A DNA stretch of 59,461 nucleotides. Origin: Blastocatellia bacterium (GTDB taxonomy: Bacteria > Acidobacteriota > Blastocatellia > RBC074). The stretch covers positions 1 through 59,461 of the forward strand of contig JAEUQN010000003.1 of the NCBI GenBank assembly GCA_016789725.1, read 5' to 3'. Of this stretch, positions 45,015 through 54,403 are shown in pieces. The notes under the pieces are model-generated. The model had not been told where the DNA came from and made no database searches. It saw nothing but the letters and a program-made list of their open reading frames with translations. The first letter of the stretch is position 1; the number at the start of each line of letters is the position of its first letter. The position numbers and the translations under genes are program-made.

Positions 45015-46538
45015 GTGATGACCAAACCGACCACTGCCATCGCAGCGTCCATCAACCGTTCCAAAGAACGGTCCCTAACCATCGCCATCCTCGCGGTCGC
45101 TGTCGGGTTGGGATTGACGCTCCCCCTGGCAATGAATTCGACCGGCGCAATCGGACTTATCATCGGTGCAGGAATTGGCGCGGCTTTATGCGCAATCATG
45201 TGGAGCGCGCGACGTTTGCCGATCTTGCCCATCCTGTGTGTGGCGCTGCCCGCAACCTTTTTCTTCCGTTTTGAAATCAATCTTTTTCCCGCTTTCACCG
45301 AGTACGGCGCAGCGTGGGGATTGAACGTTTCTCTGCAATTAATATTCAGCGTCATGCTTTGCGGCGCTTATTGGATCGAACGTCGTGGCAAACAAAGACT
45401 CCGCCAGCCATTCCCCGTTTTTTTCGCCGTCACGGCTGGAATGCTTTGGTTTTGGGCCGCCGTGAGCGTGGCGTATGGCAAAGAAAAATGGCTGGGCATT
45501 TGCGGGTTGTGGATGTTGGCAAGTTGCCTGCTTTTGGCGGTGGTCTTGTCGACACATTTCAGCAGCCAACGTCGGTTACAAACGATTCTGACCGTCATTG
45601 CTGTTGGTCTGATCATTAACGGATTGGTGAGCTTCGCACAATACAAACTCGGCAGCATTGCTATTCTGCGCCTCATCGGCGGCGTCCCGGAAGAATGGCA
45701 ACAATCCATCGGCGAAGGCGAAGTGCCACGAGCAGCCGGGCTGATTCAATCGGCCAACGCGTTCGCCTGGTTATTGGTCAGCCTGTTACCATTGTTTGTC
45801 GCGCAGTTGCTGCTGCGGAGCGCCGAGCTACGTTGGCGTGACAAAATCATGTATGCCGCTGCTGTGTTGTTTGGTGGCATTGGGTTAATTCTTTCGTTTG
45901 CGCGCGGAAGTTGGGGATCGTTTGCCTTCGCCATTGTGATTGTGGTCGCGCTGAGCTGGTGGGTGATGCCTGCGGCGCAACGTCGCGCCTTGACCGTCAA
46001 GCTTCTAGGTATTGGGCTGTTGCTGGGCGTGATGAGTTTGCCCTTTGCTGGACTAATCGTGACACGATTGACCGAAGATGATCGCGGCTCAGCAGAATCA
46101 CGGCTGACAATGGCGCACATTGCAAGCCAAATCATCAAGGCTTATCCGCTGGTCGGTATTGGCGTCAACAGCTATGAATCCGAAATGGCGCGTTTTGATG
46201 ATACCTCCGATTTTATTACGTCGTGGTTTCCCTATCCCGTTCACAACATCTACCTGCATATTGCGGGCGAAAGCGGCCTTCCGGGTCTGGCCTGTTTCCT
46301 GCTTTTGATCGGTTGGAGTTTCTGGCGCGCGTTCCGTGTGCTGCGCAGTGCTTCGTTGTTCTACCAAACCATCATCATCGGCATCATTGCAGGGCTGATC
46401 GCATTTTTGCTCACCGGAACCAAGGAACCGAGCGCACTTGGCTCTTCTACGTTTCGCACTTTGTTTTTGCTTTTTGGTTTATTGCTGGCGGTCGAGCGAG
46501 CTTCGCAAACGGACGCGGAGGCGATCCATGCTGAATAG
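45015..46538 (+). CDS. O-antigen ligase / Wzy-type polymerase
   Basis: 507 residues with about twelve membrane helices. The large periplasmic loop near 385-415 ends in PYPVHNIYLHIAGESGLPG, the conserved His-containing Wzy_C signature. The protein either polymerises repeat units (Wzy) or ligates glycan to an acceptor. Within an exopolysaccharide locus that has a flippase and a co-polymerase, a polymerase role fits better. Its last 11 bases overlap the flippase gene. An alternative first codon upstream of 45015 is unlikely because the preceding gene ends at 45009. Confidence 0.9.
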   Translation: MMTKPTTAIAASINRSKERSLTIAILAVAVGLGLTLPLAMNSTGAIGLIIGAGIGAALCAIMWSARRLPILPILCVALPATFFFRFEINLFPAFTEYGAAWGLNVSLQLIFSVMLCGAYWIERRGKQRLRQPFPVFFAVTAGMLWFWAAVSVAYGKEKWLGICGLWMLASCLLLAVVLSTHFSSQRRLQTILTVIAVGLIINGLVSFAQYKLGSIAILRLIGGVPEEWQQSIGEGEVPRAAGLIQSANAFAWLLVSLLPLFVAQLLLRSAELRWRDKIMYAAAVLFGGIGLILSFARGSWGSFAFAIVIVVALSWWVMPAAQRRALTVKLLGIGLLLGVMSLPFAGLIVTRLTEDDRGSAESRLTMAHIASQIIKAYPLVGIGVNSYESEMARFDDTSDFITSWFPYPVHNIYLHIAGESGLPGLACFLLLIGWSFWRAFRVLRSASLFYQTIIIGIIAGLIAFLLTGTKEPSALGSSTFRTLFLLFGLLLAVERASQTDAEAIHAE

Positions 46539-47844
46539 CCTGAAAACACGGCTACAGAACACGCCATCGTTCGCGCGCAATATCGCGTGGATGGCGTGGT
46601 CGGGGACCATCAGCATTGCCAACAGCGTGATCGTCTGGATGGTGATGGCGCGCTCACGCGAAGCCGCCGAAATGGGCCGTTTCACGCTGGTCATGAGTTT
46701 GTATCTATTGTTTTTTACCATTTGCTCGCTGGGGTTGAATCCATATCTGGTCGCGGAAATCTCACGGCGAGGCGCGTCCACAAACGGGCACTCACCGCGT
46801 CAATTCCTGACGAATGCGATGTTGATCCTGCTGTTTTGGTCGCTGCTCTGTGTGGGTGCGATGAATGTTTCGGGCGTCCTCATCAGTACCGTCAGCGAGG
46901 TTCGCACGGGAGTGCTGGTGATGAGTCTAACAATGCCAATGACCGCAATGATGACCATCGCCGACAGCTACTGCACTGCCTTCGGCCGCGTCAGAATTAT
47001 TGCCGCTGCGGCCACGACCGAAAACGTACTGCGAACCGTACTGCCCATTTATTTGCTACTTCGTGGCAATGGTCTCGTGGCAATTTGCGGCTCATTTGTC
47101 CTCGCCCGATTGATCGCCATCGCAGTCTATGCGATTGCCCTGCGCCCGGAGCTTGCCAAGTTCCTGCGCCATCAAATTGAGGTGCAAGCCGCTGAATTGA
47201 AGCGCCTGATTCGCGTTGTTCCGACCTTTGCGGGCATTACGATTCTGGCTTCGATTCATTTGCAACTGGCGGTTATTTTGTTGGGGCGGTTGGGAACCGA
47301 AGAGGCGGCGGCGCAGTATGGGGTGGCTTCCCGTTTTCTGATTCCATTTGCCATTTTAATGAGCAGTTATGCGGCGGTGCTGCAACCGGAAGCCGCGCGC
47401 AAGGCGCTGCAATCATCACAATTGTTGGCAGCATTTTTGGCGCGAAGCCTTCGCGTTGTAATGCCAGCCGCCGCGCTTGTGGCATTGACCGGAGCGTTTT
47501 TTGCACGCCCAATCCTGACCTTGCTCTTTGGCACGCGATACACCGATGCAGCCGTGACACTCGGCGTACTCCTCGCCAGCATCGTGCCGTTTTGCGGCGT
47601 CATGATTTTGGCGCGCGGCTTGATTGCGCTACAAAAACAACACCTGGACCTGCTCGGCAATGTGATCGCGGTCGCCACCAGTCTGGTTTTAGGAATGGTC
47701 CTGATTCCCAAATATGGAGCAACCGGTGCCGCCGTCGCACATCTGCTTTCTATGCTGGCGCTGTTCGCCGTTGAGTTACTCTCGCTCTGGCAACACATCT
47801 CTCGCCCAGAATCCTGGCCCCTGCCACAAAAAAGCCATTCCTAA
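46528..47844 (+). CDS. Wzx-type polysaccharide flippase
   Basis: 438 residues from ATG 46528, which has GGAGG before it and overlaps the polymerase gene by 11 bases. The upstream open frame to 46438 lies inside that gene. Twelve to fourteen helices with the MATE/MVF-like arrangement are visible, including ARNIAWMAWSGTISIANSV at the start and a C-terminal LIPKYGATGAAVAHLLS segment typical of Wzx. It would flip undecaprenyl-linked repeat units to the periplasm for the polymerase. The 171 bases after it (47845-48015) hold no gene; a small AAGCG/CGCTT hairpin near 47891-47910 is the only structure I see. Confidence 0.92.
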   Translation: MLNSLKTRLQNTPSFARNIAWMAWSGTISIANSVIVWMVMARSREAAEMGRFTLVMSLYLLFFTICSLGLNPYLVAEISRRGASTNGHSPRQFLTNAMLILLFWSLLCVGAMNVSGVLISTVSEVRTGVLVMSLTMPMTAMMTIADSYCTAFGRVRIIAAAATTENVLRTVLPIYLLLRGNGLVAICGSFVLARLIAIAVYAIALRPELAKFLRHQIEVQAAELKRLIRVVPTFAGITILASIHLQLAVILLGRLGTEEAAAQYGVASRFLIPFAILMSSYAAVLQPEAARKALQSSQLLAAFLARSLRVVMPAAALVALTGAFFARPILTLLFGTRYTDAAVTLGVLLASIVPFCGVMILARGLIALQKQHLDLLGNVIAVATSLVLGMVLIPKYGATGAAVAHLLSMLALFAVELLSLWQHISRPESWPLPQKSHS

Positions 47845-48015
47845 ATTGGGAAATGTTTGGATCGCTCGCCGACCGACATACCGACTGAAGCGCAAGCGTC
47901 TCGCTTGTTACGCGTTGGGAAAAAAATTCATTGTGGTTTAGCAATATGTTTGCGACCTCATCGAAATAATCTCTCGCCTGGCCAGCAGTAACACGAATTT
48001 TTGAAAGGCAGCAGT

Positions 48016-49152
48016 GTGAAGGCAGTTTTCGGGCAAACAACTCTATCAATGACACAAACCTCAACGGCTCCACCTCGCGTGTTGATGATTGGTGCGCATC
48101 GCACCAAAACGCTCGGCGGCATTACGACGCTGATTGAGGCTCTTTTGCAATCGTCGTTGACCCAGGAATTTGAAGTTCATCATTTGCCCACCCAAGCCGA
48201 TGAATACGGTGCGATAGGGAAAATCGGGTTGGCCGTTGTAGCCTGGTGCCAATTTGTGTGCCGAATTTTCTGGTGGAAGCCGGAGATTGTTTATATCCAT
48301 GTGGGGGCGAACCTTAGTATCTATCGCAAACTGCCTTTTCTGTTTGCAGCGCACACTTTGCAGCGCAAGATTGTGACCCATTTTCACGCCGGAGATTTCG
48401 CCGAATATTACGCCCGACAACCTCGCTTCGGGCAATGGCTGATCCGTCGCGGCTTACAGCAATCAGATTGTGTGCTGGCGGTCTCGGAATCACTGCAAAC
48501 AGTGCTGAAAAGCTTTTTGGCCCGAACTCAAATTCATTTCATTCCGAACGGAATCGCACTGGGCGAATTTGCGTCCGAAGCCCGTCTCAACACTTCAACA
48601 GCAAAGGCCGGGGAAACAATCGTTCGCCTGTTATTTGTCGGCGCAATGGGACGGTTGAAAGGCGAACGCGATTTGCTGCGCGCCGTTCAATCACTGTCCG
48701 AACGTTATCCGATGTTACGCGTAACGTTGCTCGGACACGGTGCAGAAACGGTCGAAGAGGTGATTGCAGAAACAGGTCTGGCCCGGTTGATTGAGCATCG
48801 TGGTCCGGTGAAGCTGACCGACCGCGCCCGTTTTTTTCAGGAGGCAGATTTTTTCGTGCTGCCAAGTTATGCCGAAGGAATGCCCATTTCCATCATTGAA
48901 GCGATGGCTGCCGGGTTGCCCATCATTGCGACGAGGATTGGCGGCATCCCGGAACTGGTTACCGAAAATCACGAAGGGTGGTTGATTGAAGCAGGTGATG
49001 TTGCCGCGCTGACCGAGCGTATCGCATTCGTCCTCGACCATCCGCAATTGCGGATTCAGGCCGGTGCCAACGCACGAAACAAAGCGCAGCAATTTGACTT
49101 GGCCCAGGTCATTCAGCAACTCGGAACAGTGTTCCATCAGATGCGGCGCTAG
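48016..49152 (+). CDS. family 4 glycosyltransferase
   Basis: 378 residues if GTG 48016 is the start; GAAAGG precedes it. TTG 48001 and ATG 48049 are alternatives. The GT-B fold is shown by an N-terminal GGITTLIEALL region and the C-terminal donor-binding motif SYAEGMPISIIEAMAAG, with the E-x7-E pair, followed by IATRIGGIPELV. Such enzymes build the repeat unit from nucleotide sugars at the cytoplasmic membrane face. The sugar is not predictable. The gene starts a new co-directional set after the flippase. Confidence 0.9.
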   Translation: MKAVFGQTTLSMTQTSTAPPRVLMIGAHRTKTLGGITTLIEALLQSSLTQEFEVHHLPTQADEYGAIGKIGLAVVAWCQFVCRIFWWKPEIVYIHVGANLSIYRKLPFLFAAHTLQRKIVTHFHAGDFAEYYARQPRFGQWLIRRGLQQSDCVLAVSESLQTVLKSFLARTQIHFIPNGIALGEFASEARLNTSTAKAGETIVRLLFVGAMGRLKGERDLLRAVQSLSERYPMLRVTLLGHGAETVEEVIAETGLARLIEHRGPVKLTDRARFFQEADFFVLPSYAEGMPISIIEAMAAGLPIIATRIGGIPELVTENHEGWLIEAGDVAALTERIAFVLDHPQLRIQAGANARNKAQQFDLAQVIQQLGTVFHQMRR

Positions 49153-49245
49153 TCCACATCTTCACAACCCAACAGATTTATTTGCACTTCGACAAACAGG
49201 TAAAGGTTCGACGTGCCAGTTGATTAATGAAACAGGAGCAAATTC

Positions 49246-50334
49246 ATGAGTACAGTTTTGATTACAGGTTCTGCGGGGTTGATTGGATCAGAAGCGACCG
49301 AGTTTTTCGCCCATCTCGGATTCAATGTAGTGGGAATTGATAACGACATGCGCAGCGTTTTCTTCGGAGCAGAAGCCTCAACCGATTGGCAACGATCACA
49401 GTTGGAGCAGCGATTAAAGGCCAATTATCGCCACTACAATGTGGATATTCGTCAGGCAGACGCAGTGAATCGCATCTTTATGCGCTATGCCGATGACATC
49501 AAGCTCATCATCCACACTGCCGCGCAACCATCGCACGATTGGGCCGCGCGCGATCCGCAAACCGATTTCGGAGTCAACGCCAACGGAACGCTTAATTTGC
49601 TGGAAGCAGCGCGCCACTATGCGCCAGACGCCGTCTTCATCTTCACTTCCACCAATAAAGTTTATGGCGACACGCCCAATCGGTTGCCGCTGATCGAACT
49701 TGATTCACGCTACGAAATTGATCCGTCGCACAGCTATGTCAACGGCATCCGCGAAGACATGTCCATTGACCACACTTTGCACAGTTTATTTGGTGCCTCG
49801 AAAGTCGCCGCCGATATTTTAGTGCAGGAATACGGTCGGTATTTCGGCATGTCCACCGCCGTCTTTCGTGGTGGTTGCCTGACTGGTCCCAATCACTCCG
49901 GCACACAATTGCATGGCTTTCTGGCCTATTTAATGAAATGCACAGTGACGCGCACGCCATACAAAGTGTTCGGCTATCAGGGCAAACAAGTACGCGACAA
50001 CATTCACAGCGCCGATCTGATTCGCGCTTTTTACGAATTCTTTCAGGCTCCCCGCAACGGCGAGGTCTACAACATTGGCGGCAGCCGCTTCAGCAACTGC
50101 TCCATGATCGAGGCAATTCACGTTTGCGAAGCCATTTCCGGCATTACGTTGCAATGGGACTACGTCGAAGCCAATCGCATTGGCGACCACCAATGGTGGG
50201 TCAGCGATGTCAGCAAATTCCAGCAGCACTATCCCAACTGGAATTTGCAATACGATGTGCCTGCCATCTTGCAGGAAATTTATGAAGCGAACGTCGAGCG
50301 ATGGGCCAGCGTAGCTGCACCTTTAGCCGCTTAA
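49246..50334 (+). CDS. NAD-dependent epimerase, CDP-paratose 2-epimerase-like
   Basis: 362 residues. The NAD motif [14 protein letters not shown] opens the extended SDR fold. Segments [32 protein letters not shown] and [16 protein letters not shown] resemble CDP-paratose/tyvelose epimerases. The usual Tyr-x3-Lys motif appears as FGASK, with Phe in place of Tyr, in [12 protein letters not shown]; a family-wide variation is possible. The enzyme would supply a modified nucleotide sugar for the exopolysaccharide. No other CDP-sugar synthesis genes (cytidylyltransferase, 4,6-dehydratase) are in the window. Confidence 0.87.
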   Translation: MSTVLITGSAGLIGSEATEFFAHLGFNVVGIDNDMRSVFFGAEASTDWQRSQLEQRLKANYRHYNVDIRQADAVNRIFMRYADDIKLIIHTAAQPSHDWAARDPQTDFGVNANGTLNLLEAARHYAPDAVFIFTSTNKVYGDTPNRLPLIELDSRYEIDPSHSYVNGIREDMSIDHTLHSLFGASKVAADILVQEYGRYFGMSTAVFRGGCLTGPNHSGTQLHGFLAYLMKCTVTRTPYKVFGYQGKQVRDNIHSADLIRAFYEFFQAPRNGEVYNIGGSRFSNCSMIEAIHVCEAISGITLQWDYVEANRIGDHQWWVSDVSKFQQHYPNWNLQYDVPAILQEIYEANVERWASVAAPLAA

Positions 50335-50354
50335 TTACCAACGGAGTGAGAACA

Positions 50355-51158
50355 ATGAGTTCTGCCAAGAAAAACCTGCTCGGCATCAAAATTGACGCAA
50401 CTGATTATGAGGGCGCACTCAATCAAATCATCACAGCGGCGAAAGCACAGCAACCATTCGCGGTCTCGGCGCTGGCGGTTCACGGTGTAATGACGGGAGT
50501 GCTCGATCCTGAACAACAACAACGACTGAATGGGCTTGATTTAATTGTTCCTGACGGTCAACCAGTTCGATGGGCCTTGAATTTACTGCATCGTACGGCA
50601 CTTCGTGATCGAGTATATGGTCCCACGCTCACGCTCAAAGTATGCGAACGAGCCGCTCAGGAAGGGTTGTCAATTTACCTGTATGGCAGCAAAGCAGACG
50701 TCCTGGAGCGACTCGCCAAAAACCTTCCGAGCAAATACCCCGGCCTGAAAATCGCGGGGATGCAGCCCTCACGATTTCGGCAAGTGTCGCGTGAAGAACA
50801 AGAACAAATCGCCGCAGAAATTCGATCCAGCGGAGCAGCCATCACCTTTGTTGGATTGGGATGCCCGCGACAGGAAGTCTGGGCCTACGAAAATCGGGAA
50901 TTACTCTCTATGCCGTTATTGGCGGTTGGAGCAGCCTTTGACTTCCACGCCGGAACGTTGTCTCAGGCTCCACCAACAATGCAACAGTACGGATTGGAAT
51001 GGCTTTATCGCCTGTGGTGCGAGCCACGACGATTGTGGCGACGCTATATGTTCCTCAACCCCGCATACCTGACACTGGTGTTGATGCAAATGACAGGAAT
51101 CAGAAAATACCCGACGGCCACGCAGCAGGCTGCCTTGCCCGAATTGCGCTATGGCTAA
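50355..51158 (+). CDS. WecG/TagA/CpsF family glycosyltransferase
   Basis: 267 residues from ATG 50355, with ACGGAGTGAG just upstream; the longer frame starts inside the epimerase gene. Typical segments are [12 protein letters not shown] (the conserved Asp region), [15 protein letters not shown] and [13 protein letters not shown], and [19 protein letters not shown] precedes the C-terminal [17 protein letters not shown], which binds the membrane. Family members add N-acetylmannosamine or related sugars to polyprenyl-linked acceptors. It follows the epimerase by 20 bases, so the two may use the same nucleotide sugar route. Confidence 0.94.
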   Translation: MSSAKKNLLGIKIDATDYEGALNQIITAAKAQQPFAVSALAVHGVMTGVLDPEQQQRLNGLDLIVPDGQPVRWALNLLHRTALRDRVYGPTLTLKVCERAAQEGLSIYLYGSKADVLERLAKNLPSKYPGLKIAGMQPSRFRQVSREEQEQIAAEIRSSGAAITFVGLGCPRQEVWAYENRELLSMPLLAVGAAFDFHAGTLSQAPPTMQQYGLEWLYRLWCEPRRLWRRYMFLNPAYLTLVLMQMTGIRKYPTATQQAALPELRYG

Positions 51159-51199
51159 TTCGGTCTGGCTCGATGACCAGGGGCTTGGAAAGGCAAGAG

Positions 51200-51388
51200 G
51201 TGAATAAAATTATGAGCAGGCACAATGCACAACAATCAGCCGTAGAACCCGGATTTTCGCCTAATCCACCGGCAGCGGAAATTGTTGATTTACAATCTTA
51301 CCTGCCCAGCCAGCACTGGAAAAAAGCAAAATATACACTGCCTCAAACAACCGCCAACCAAGGCATTGTTTTGGCACCGGACCGCTGA
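51200..51388 (+). pseudogene. N-terminal part of a membrane-protein gene cut by an in-frame TGA
   Basis: GTG 51200 (after GGAAAGGCAAGAG) or ATG 51212 opens a frame that reaches TGA at 51386-51388. The product, MSRHNAQQSAVEPGF and on, is hydrophilic. The same frame continues past the TGA without another stop to 52069, and the first membrane helix (LLTAQSIGVIALTLMAVL) starts right at the stop. One C-to-T change (CGA to TGA) would explain it. Read-through or a sequencing error are alternatives. Confidence 0.6.
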
Positions 51389-51412
51389 CTGTTAACAGCG
51401 CAAAGTATCGGA

Positions 51413-52069
51413 GTGATTGCGCTGACATTGATGGCAGTGCTTTGCGAACTCCTACAGATGCGAGCAGGAGCAGAAATGCTAAGCCATTGGCATCTGTGGG
51501 GACTGACCCAAAAATTCAATTTTGACAGTGCCGACAGCCTTCCCAATTTTTTCCAGACGGTCACCATGCTGCTCTCAACGCACTGGTTGTGGCTCATCAC
51601 AAAAGTAAAACAATCGAACTCTGACGCCTACGTCAATTACTGGCGCATGCTTACTGTAACGTTTTTCCTGCTGGCGCTGGATGAGGCCACCAATTTTCAT
51701 ACGATGACGGCTAAACCTCTCCGAGAAATGTTGCAGGCCAGTCATTTTCTCTATTTCACCTGGGTCGTTTGGGGAATGGCCTTCGCCTTACTTTTTGTGG
51801 CGGCCTATTACAAATTCCTGCGCGCGTTACCCACTTTAATGCGCAATCAATTGTTGTTCGCAGGCGCGATCTTTCTCTGTGGTGCAGTCGGCTTGGAAAT
51901 GGTGGGCGGACAACTGCAAACGGTTTATGGAACGGGAAGCAGTGCCGTTGCCGTCGGAATCATCGTGGAAGAAGTGCTTGAAATGAGCGGCGTGTGGCTC
52001 TTCAACTATGCCTTACTGAATTACCTGTTGGCACAAATGCCAACCACACAGATTCAACACGCTCAATAA
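51413..52069 (+). CDS. six-helix membrane protein of the exopolysaccharide locus, 3' part of the interrupted frame
   Basis: 218 residues if translation restarts at GTG 51413, which has only a weak binding site. Together with 51212-51388 it would form one gene of about 285 residues. Six membrane helices can be drawn (about 1-15 truncated, 38-58, 76-94, 107-132, 143-163, 178-205). Acidic residues sit inside or next to helices: ALDEATNFH, GLEMVGG and VEEVLEMSG. They look conserved and could be catalytic or proton-carrying, but I do not recognise the family. It lies between the WecG-like glycosyltransferase gene and a GNAT gene, so a role in polymer modification or transport is an inference from place only. 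Confidence 0.65.
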   Translation: MIALTLMAVLCELLQMRAGAEMLSHWHLWGLTQKFNFDSADSLPNFFQTVTMLLSTHWLWLITKVKQSNSDAYVNYWRMLTVTFFLLALDEATNFHTMTAKPLREMLQASHFLYFTWVVWGMAFALLFVAAYYKFLRALPTLMRNQLLFAGAIFLCGAVGLEMVGGQLQTVYGTGSSAVAVGIIVEEVLEMSGVWLFNYALLNYLLAQMPTTQIQHAQ

Positions 52070-52101
52070 AAAACGGTAATTCGTGATAAGGCCGGAAACC
52101 A

Positions 52102-53268
52102 ATGTTCAAATTACAATCTACTGTCGTCCAATCAACTGATTCGCTTTTGCAGACAACCGTGCATCGTGGCGGTGCTGAGATTATTGCACCGCTGGCCGAA
52201 GAATGGCGGGCCTTATGTGCTGAGGGCATTTGTGATCAGCCTTTCTATCAACCCGAATGGATTCAGGCGTATGTCAGCGCCTTCGCACCGGACCAAACAC
52301 TCGTCGTGCTGACAGTGCGACGAAAGGGAGAGCTACGAGCGATCCTGCCGTTGATTGAAGAACGGAGTTCCTTGCATGGCTTTCCGGTAAACAAATTGCG
52401 GAGCGCTTCCAATGTTCATTCCTGTCGCTTTGATGTGATCCTTGGTGCTGACCTTGAAGATGAAAGCGTCCTGAAGGCGCTCTGGCGACAGTTACAACAA
52501 ATGCCCACCTGGAGCGTAATCGAATTGAAGGATGTTCCAGCGAGGGGCGGTAGCGATAGATTGCTGTCGTTAGCCAATCGCAGTGGCTACCAAACAGGAC
52601 GCAGAGACCTAACGCCCGGCCCTTACATTTCTCTGCCCGCCGGGGGCCAGAGCTTTGACGAAGCAATGGCGCACGTCAATTCCGGGTTTCGTTCAAAATT
52701 ACGCCAGTATAAACGGCAGCTTTCCCGAAAAGGCGAACTTCGTTTACAGGTCATCAAAACGGCGGAGGCCGATCAACTCGACAGTTTTTACCAACTGGAA
52801 GCGAAAGGCTGGAAGGGGAATGAAGGAACGGCGATCCAAAACAGCCGCGCCACACGGCACTTTTACGACGCAGTGGCGCAGGCAGCTACGGCATCGAATT
52901 CATTCCTGCATTATCGGCTTGAGCTGAACGGGCATCTGGTAGCCGCTTATTTTGGGGTTTATCAACAGGGGCAATACTTTGCGTTGAAATCAGCGTATGA
53001 CGAAAGCTTCAGCCGTTACACTCCCGGAAATCTAATTGTGCAGGAAATTTTGACCGACCTGCTGAAAGCGCAGGCACAGGTGTTTGATTTTCTTGGTTCG
53101 TGGGCAGAGTGGAAACGGCGCTGGTCACAGCAGGTCCGTCCACAGGGCAATTGTTATATTTTTCGCCCAGGTGCGATGGGCACCGCCTTACATCACTTCA
53201 CATTCCAGATCATGCCGGTGGCGCGAAAGCTCAAACATAAGTGGGACGAAAAAAGCCTGACTGCCTAG
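52102..53268 (+). CDS. GNAT/FemAB-like acyltransferase (CelD/BcsL-like, Acetyltransf_6)
   Basis: 388 residues. The pattern of the FemAB/CelD group is clear: an N-terminal substrate half with FYQPEWIQAYVSAF, and a C-terminal half with GFRSKLRQYKRQLSRKGEL, YQLEAKGWKG and FALKSAYDESFSRYTPGNL. Those last segments form the acyl-CoA binding face. Members transfer acyl or aminoacyl groups in cell-wall or exopolysaccharide synthesis. A second member of the same family lies at 56935-58092. It starts 32 bases after the membrane-protein stop. Confidence 0.9.
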   Translation: MFKLQSTVVQSTDSLLQTTVHRGGAEIIAPLAEEWRALCAEGICDQPFYQPEWIQAYVSAFAPDQTLVVLTVRRKGELRAILPLIEERSSLHGFPVNKLRSASNVHSCRFDVILGADLEDESVLKALWRQLQQMPTWSVIELKDVPARGGSDRLLSLANRSGYQTGRRDLTPGPYISLPAGGQSFDEAMAHVNSGFRSKLRQYKRQLSRKGELRLQVIKTAEADQLDSFYQLEAKGWKGNEGTAIQNSRATRHFYDAVAQAATASNSFLHYRLELNGHLVAAYFGVYQQGQYFALKSAYDESFSRYTPGNLIVQEILTDLLKAQAQVFDFLGSWAEWKRRWSQQVRPQGNCYIFRPGAMGTALHHFTFQIMPVARKLKHKWDEKSLTA

Positions 53269-53351
53269 ATCACAAACAGCGAAACACGAAAATAAGTGCT
53301 CTACAACGCACCTGTAACAGAATTTCATTACAAAGGATTTGAGGAGAAATA

Positions 53352-54377
53352 ATGTCGTTGATTTCCATCATTGTCATCGGGCGCAATGAAGAGGCTTTTT
53401 TAGCGCGGAGCCTGAGCGCCGCACAAGCTGCCGCCCGGGAAATTGGTAACGCAGAAGTGGTGTATGTGGATTCAGCTTCGACGGATCGCAGCGTCGAAAT
53501 TGCTACTGCGCTTGGCATGCGCGTCCTGGCGTTGAAACCTCACTGGCAGCTTTCTGCGGCGGCTGGCCGATTTATCGGGTATCACCACACCCAAGGCGAG
53601 TTCCTCTTATTCATTGATGGCGATACCATCGTGCGACCCGATTTTCTGGCTCAGGCAATTCCCTACTTTCAACGTGAACAACTGGCAGGACTCACGGGCT
53701 ACCTCGAAGATATTGACGAAGAAGGACAGTTGCTTCCTTATTTTGGGCAACGTCTTCAAAAAGAGGAACCCACCCACTGGTTGCGGGGTGGATGTTCACT
53801 CTATCGGCGTGAGGCCCTGGCGCAGGTTGGTTCCTTCAATCCGTATCTCATTACCGAAGAAGAGGCGGAGCTGGCCGTTCGATTGAAACAAAAGGATTGG
53901 GCCTTGCTTGAAATCCCCGTGCCAATGGCATGTCATTTACGCGGCTGGTCCTCTTTCCACGTCAGACGCGACTGGAAACTAGGGCGCTTTGCCTCCATTG
54001 GCAAAACGTTGCGCTATGCCATGCGCGACGGCAACGCCTGGGAACTAGGACTCATGCGCCTGAAACCGACCATGTTTTTTGTCGTGGTGTGGTGCGTCTT
54101 ACTCATGGGCATCGCACTCTTATTCCGAGGTCGTATTTTGGCCGGCGATGCAGCGCTGTTGGGATTTGCTTCAGCGCTGGTCGCAGTTGCCATCAAGAAA
54201 CGTCGCGTGACCGGCCCGGTGCAATACATTGTCACGCACCTTGTGACAATGCTGGATGTTATCGTAGGGTTGATCACAACCAAACTTGAAGACCCCCTCC
54301 ACTACCCGCTGGATGCAATAGAAATCAATCATCACACGCCTGTAAGCCTGACGAGCCTGCAAACCCCACAAAAATAA
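53352..54377 (+). CDS. family 2 glycosyltransferase
   Basis: 341 residues. GT-A fold signs are IIVIGRNEEAFLARSL at the start, VYVDSASTDRS, and the DxD-like motif FIDGDTIVRPDF. The acceptor-side motif ITEEEAELAVRLKQK fits the ED-x-ED region. One or two membrane helices occur near the C-terminus (about 240-275), so the enzyme is membrane attached. It would add sugars to the lipid-linked repeat unit. AGGAG occurs before ATG 53352. Confidence 0.93.
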   Translation: MSLISIIVIGRNEEAFLARSLSAAQAAAREIGNAEVVYVDSASTDRSVEIATALGMRVLALKPHWQLSAAAGRFIGYHHTQGEFLLFIDGDTIVRPDFLAQAIPYFQREQLAGLTGYLEDIDEEGQLLPYFGQRLQKEEPTHWLRGGCSLYRREALAQVGSFNPYLITEEEAELAVRLKQKDWALLEIPVPMACHLRGWSSFHVRRDWKLGRFASIGKTLRYAMRDGNAWELGLMRLKPTMFFVVVWCVLLMGIALLFRGRILAGDAALLGFASALVAVAIKKRRVTGPVQYIVTHLVTMLDVIVGLITTKLEDPLHYPLDAIEINHHTPVSLTSLQTPQK

Positions 54378-54403
54378 AACTGCACAGAAAAGGTACTTGA
54401 ATT

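Noticed and set aside
51380..51405. Selenocysteine at the in-frame TGA
   Set aside because: The hairpin here includes the TGA itself and is short, unlike a bacterial SECIS placed just downstream; no selenoprotein family fits the product.
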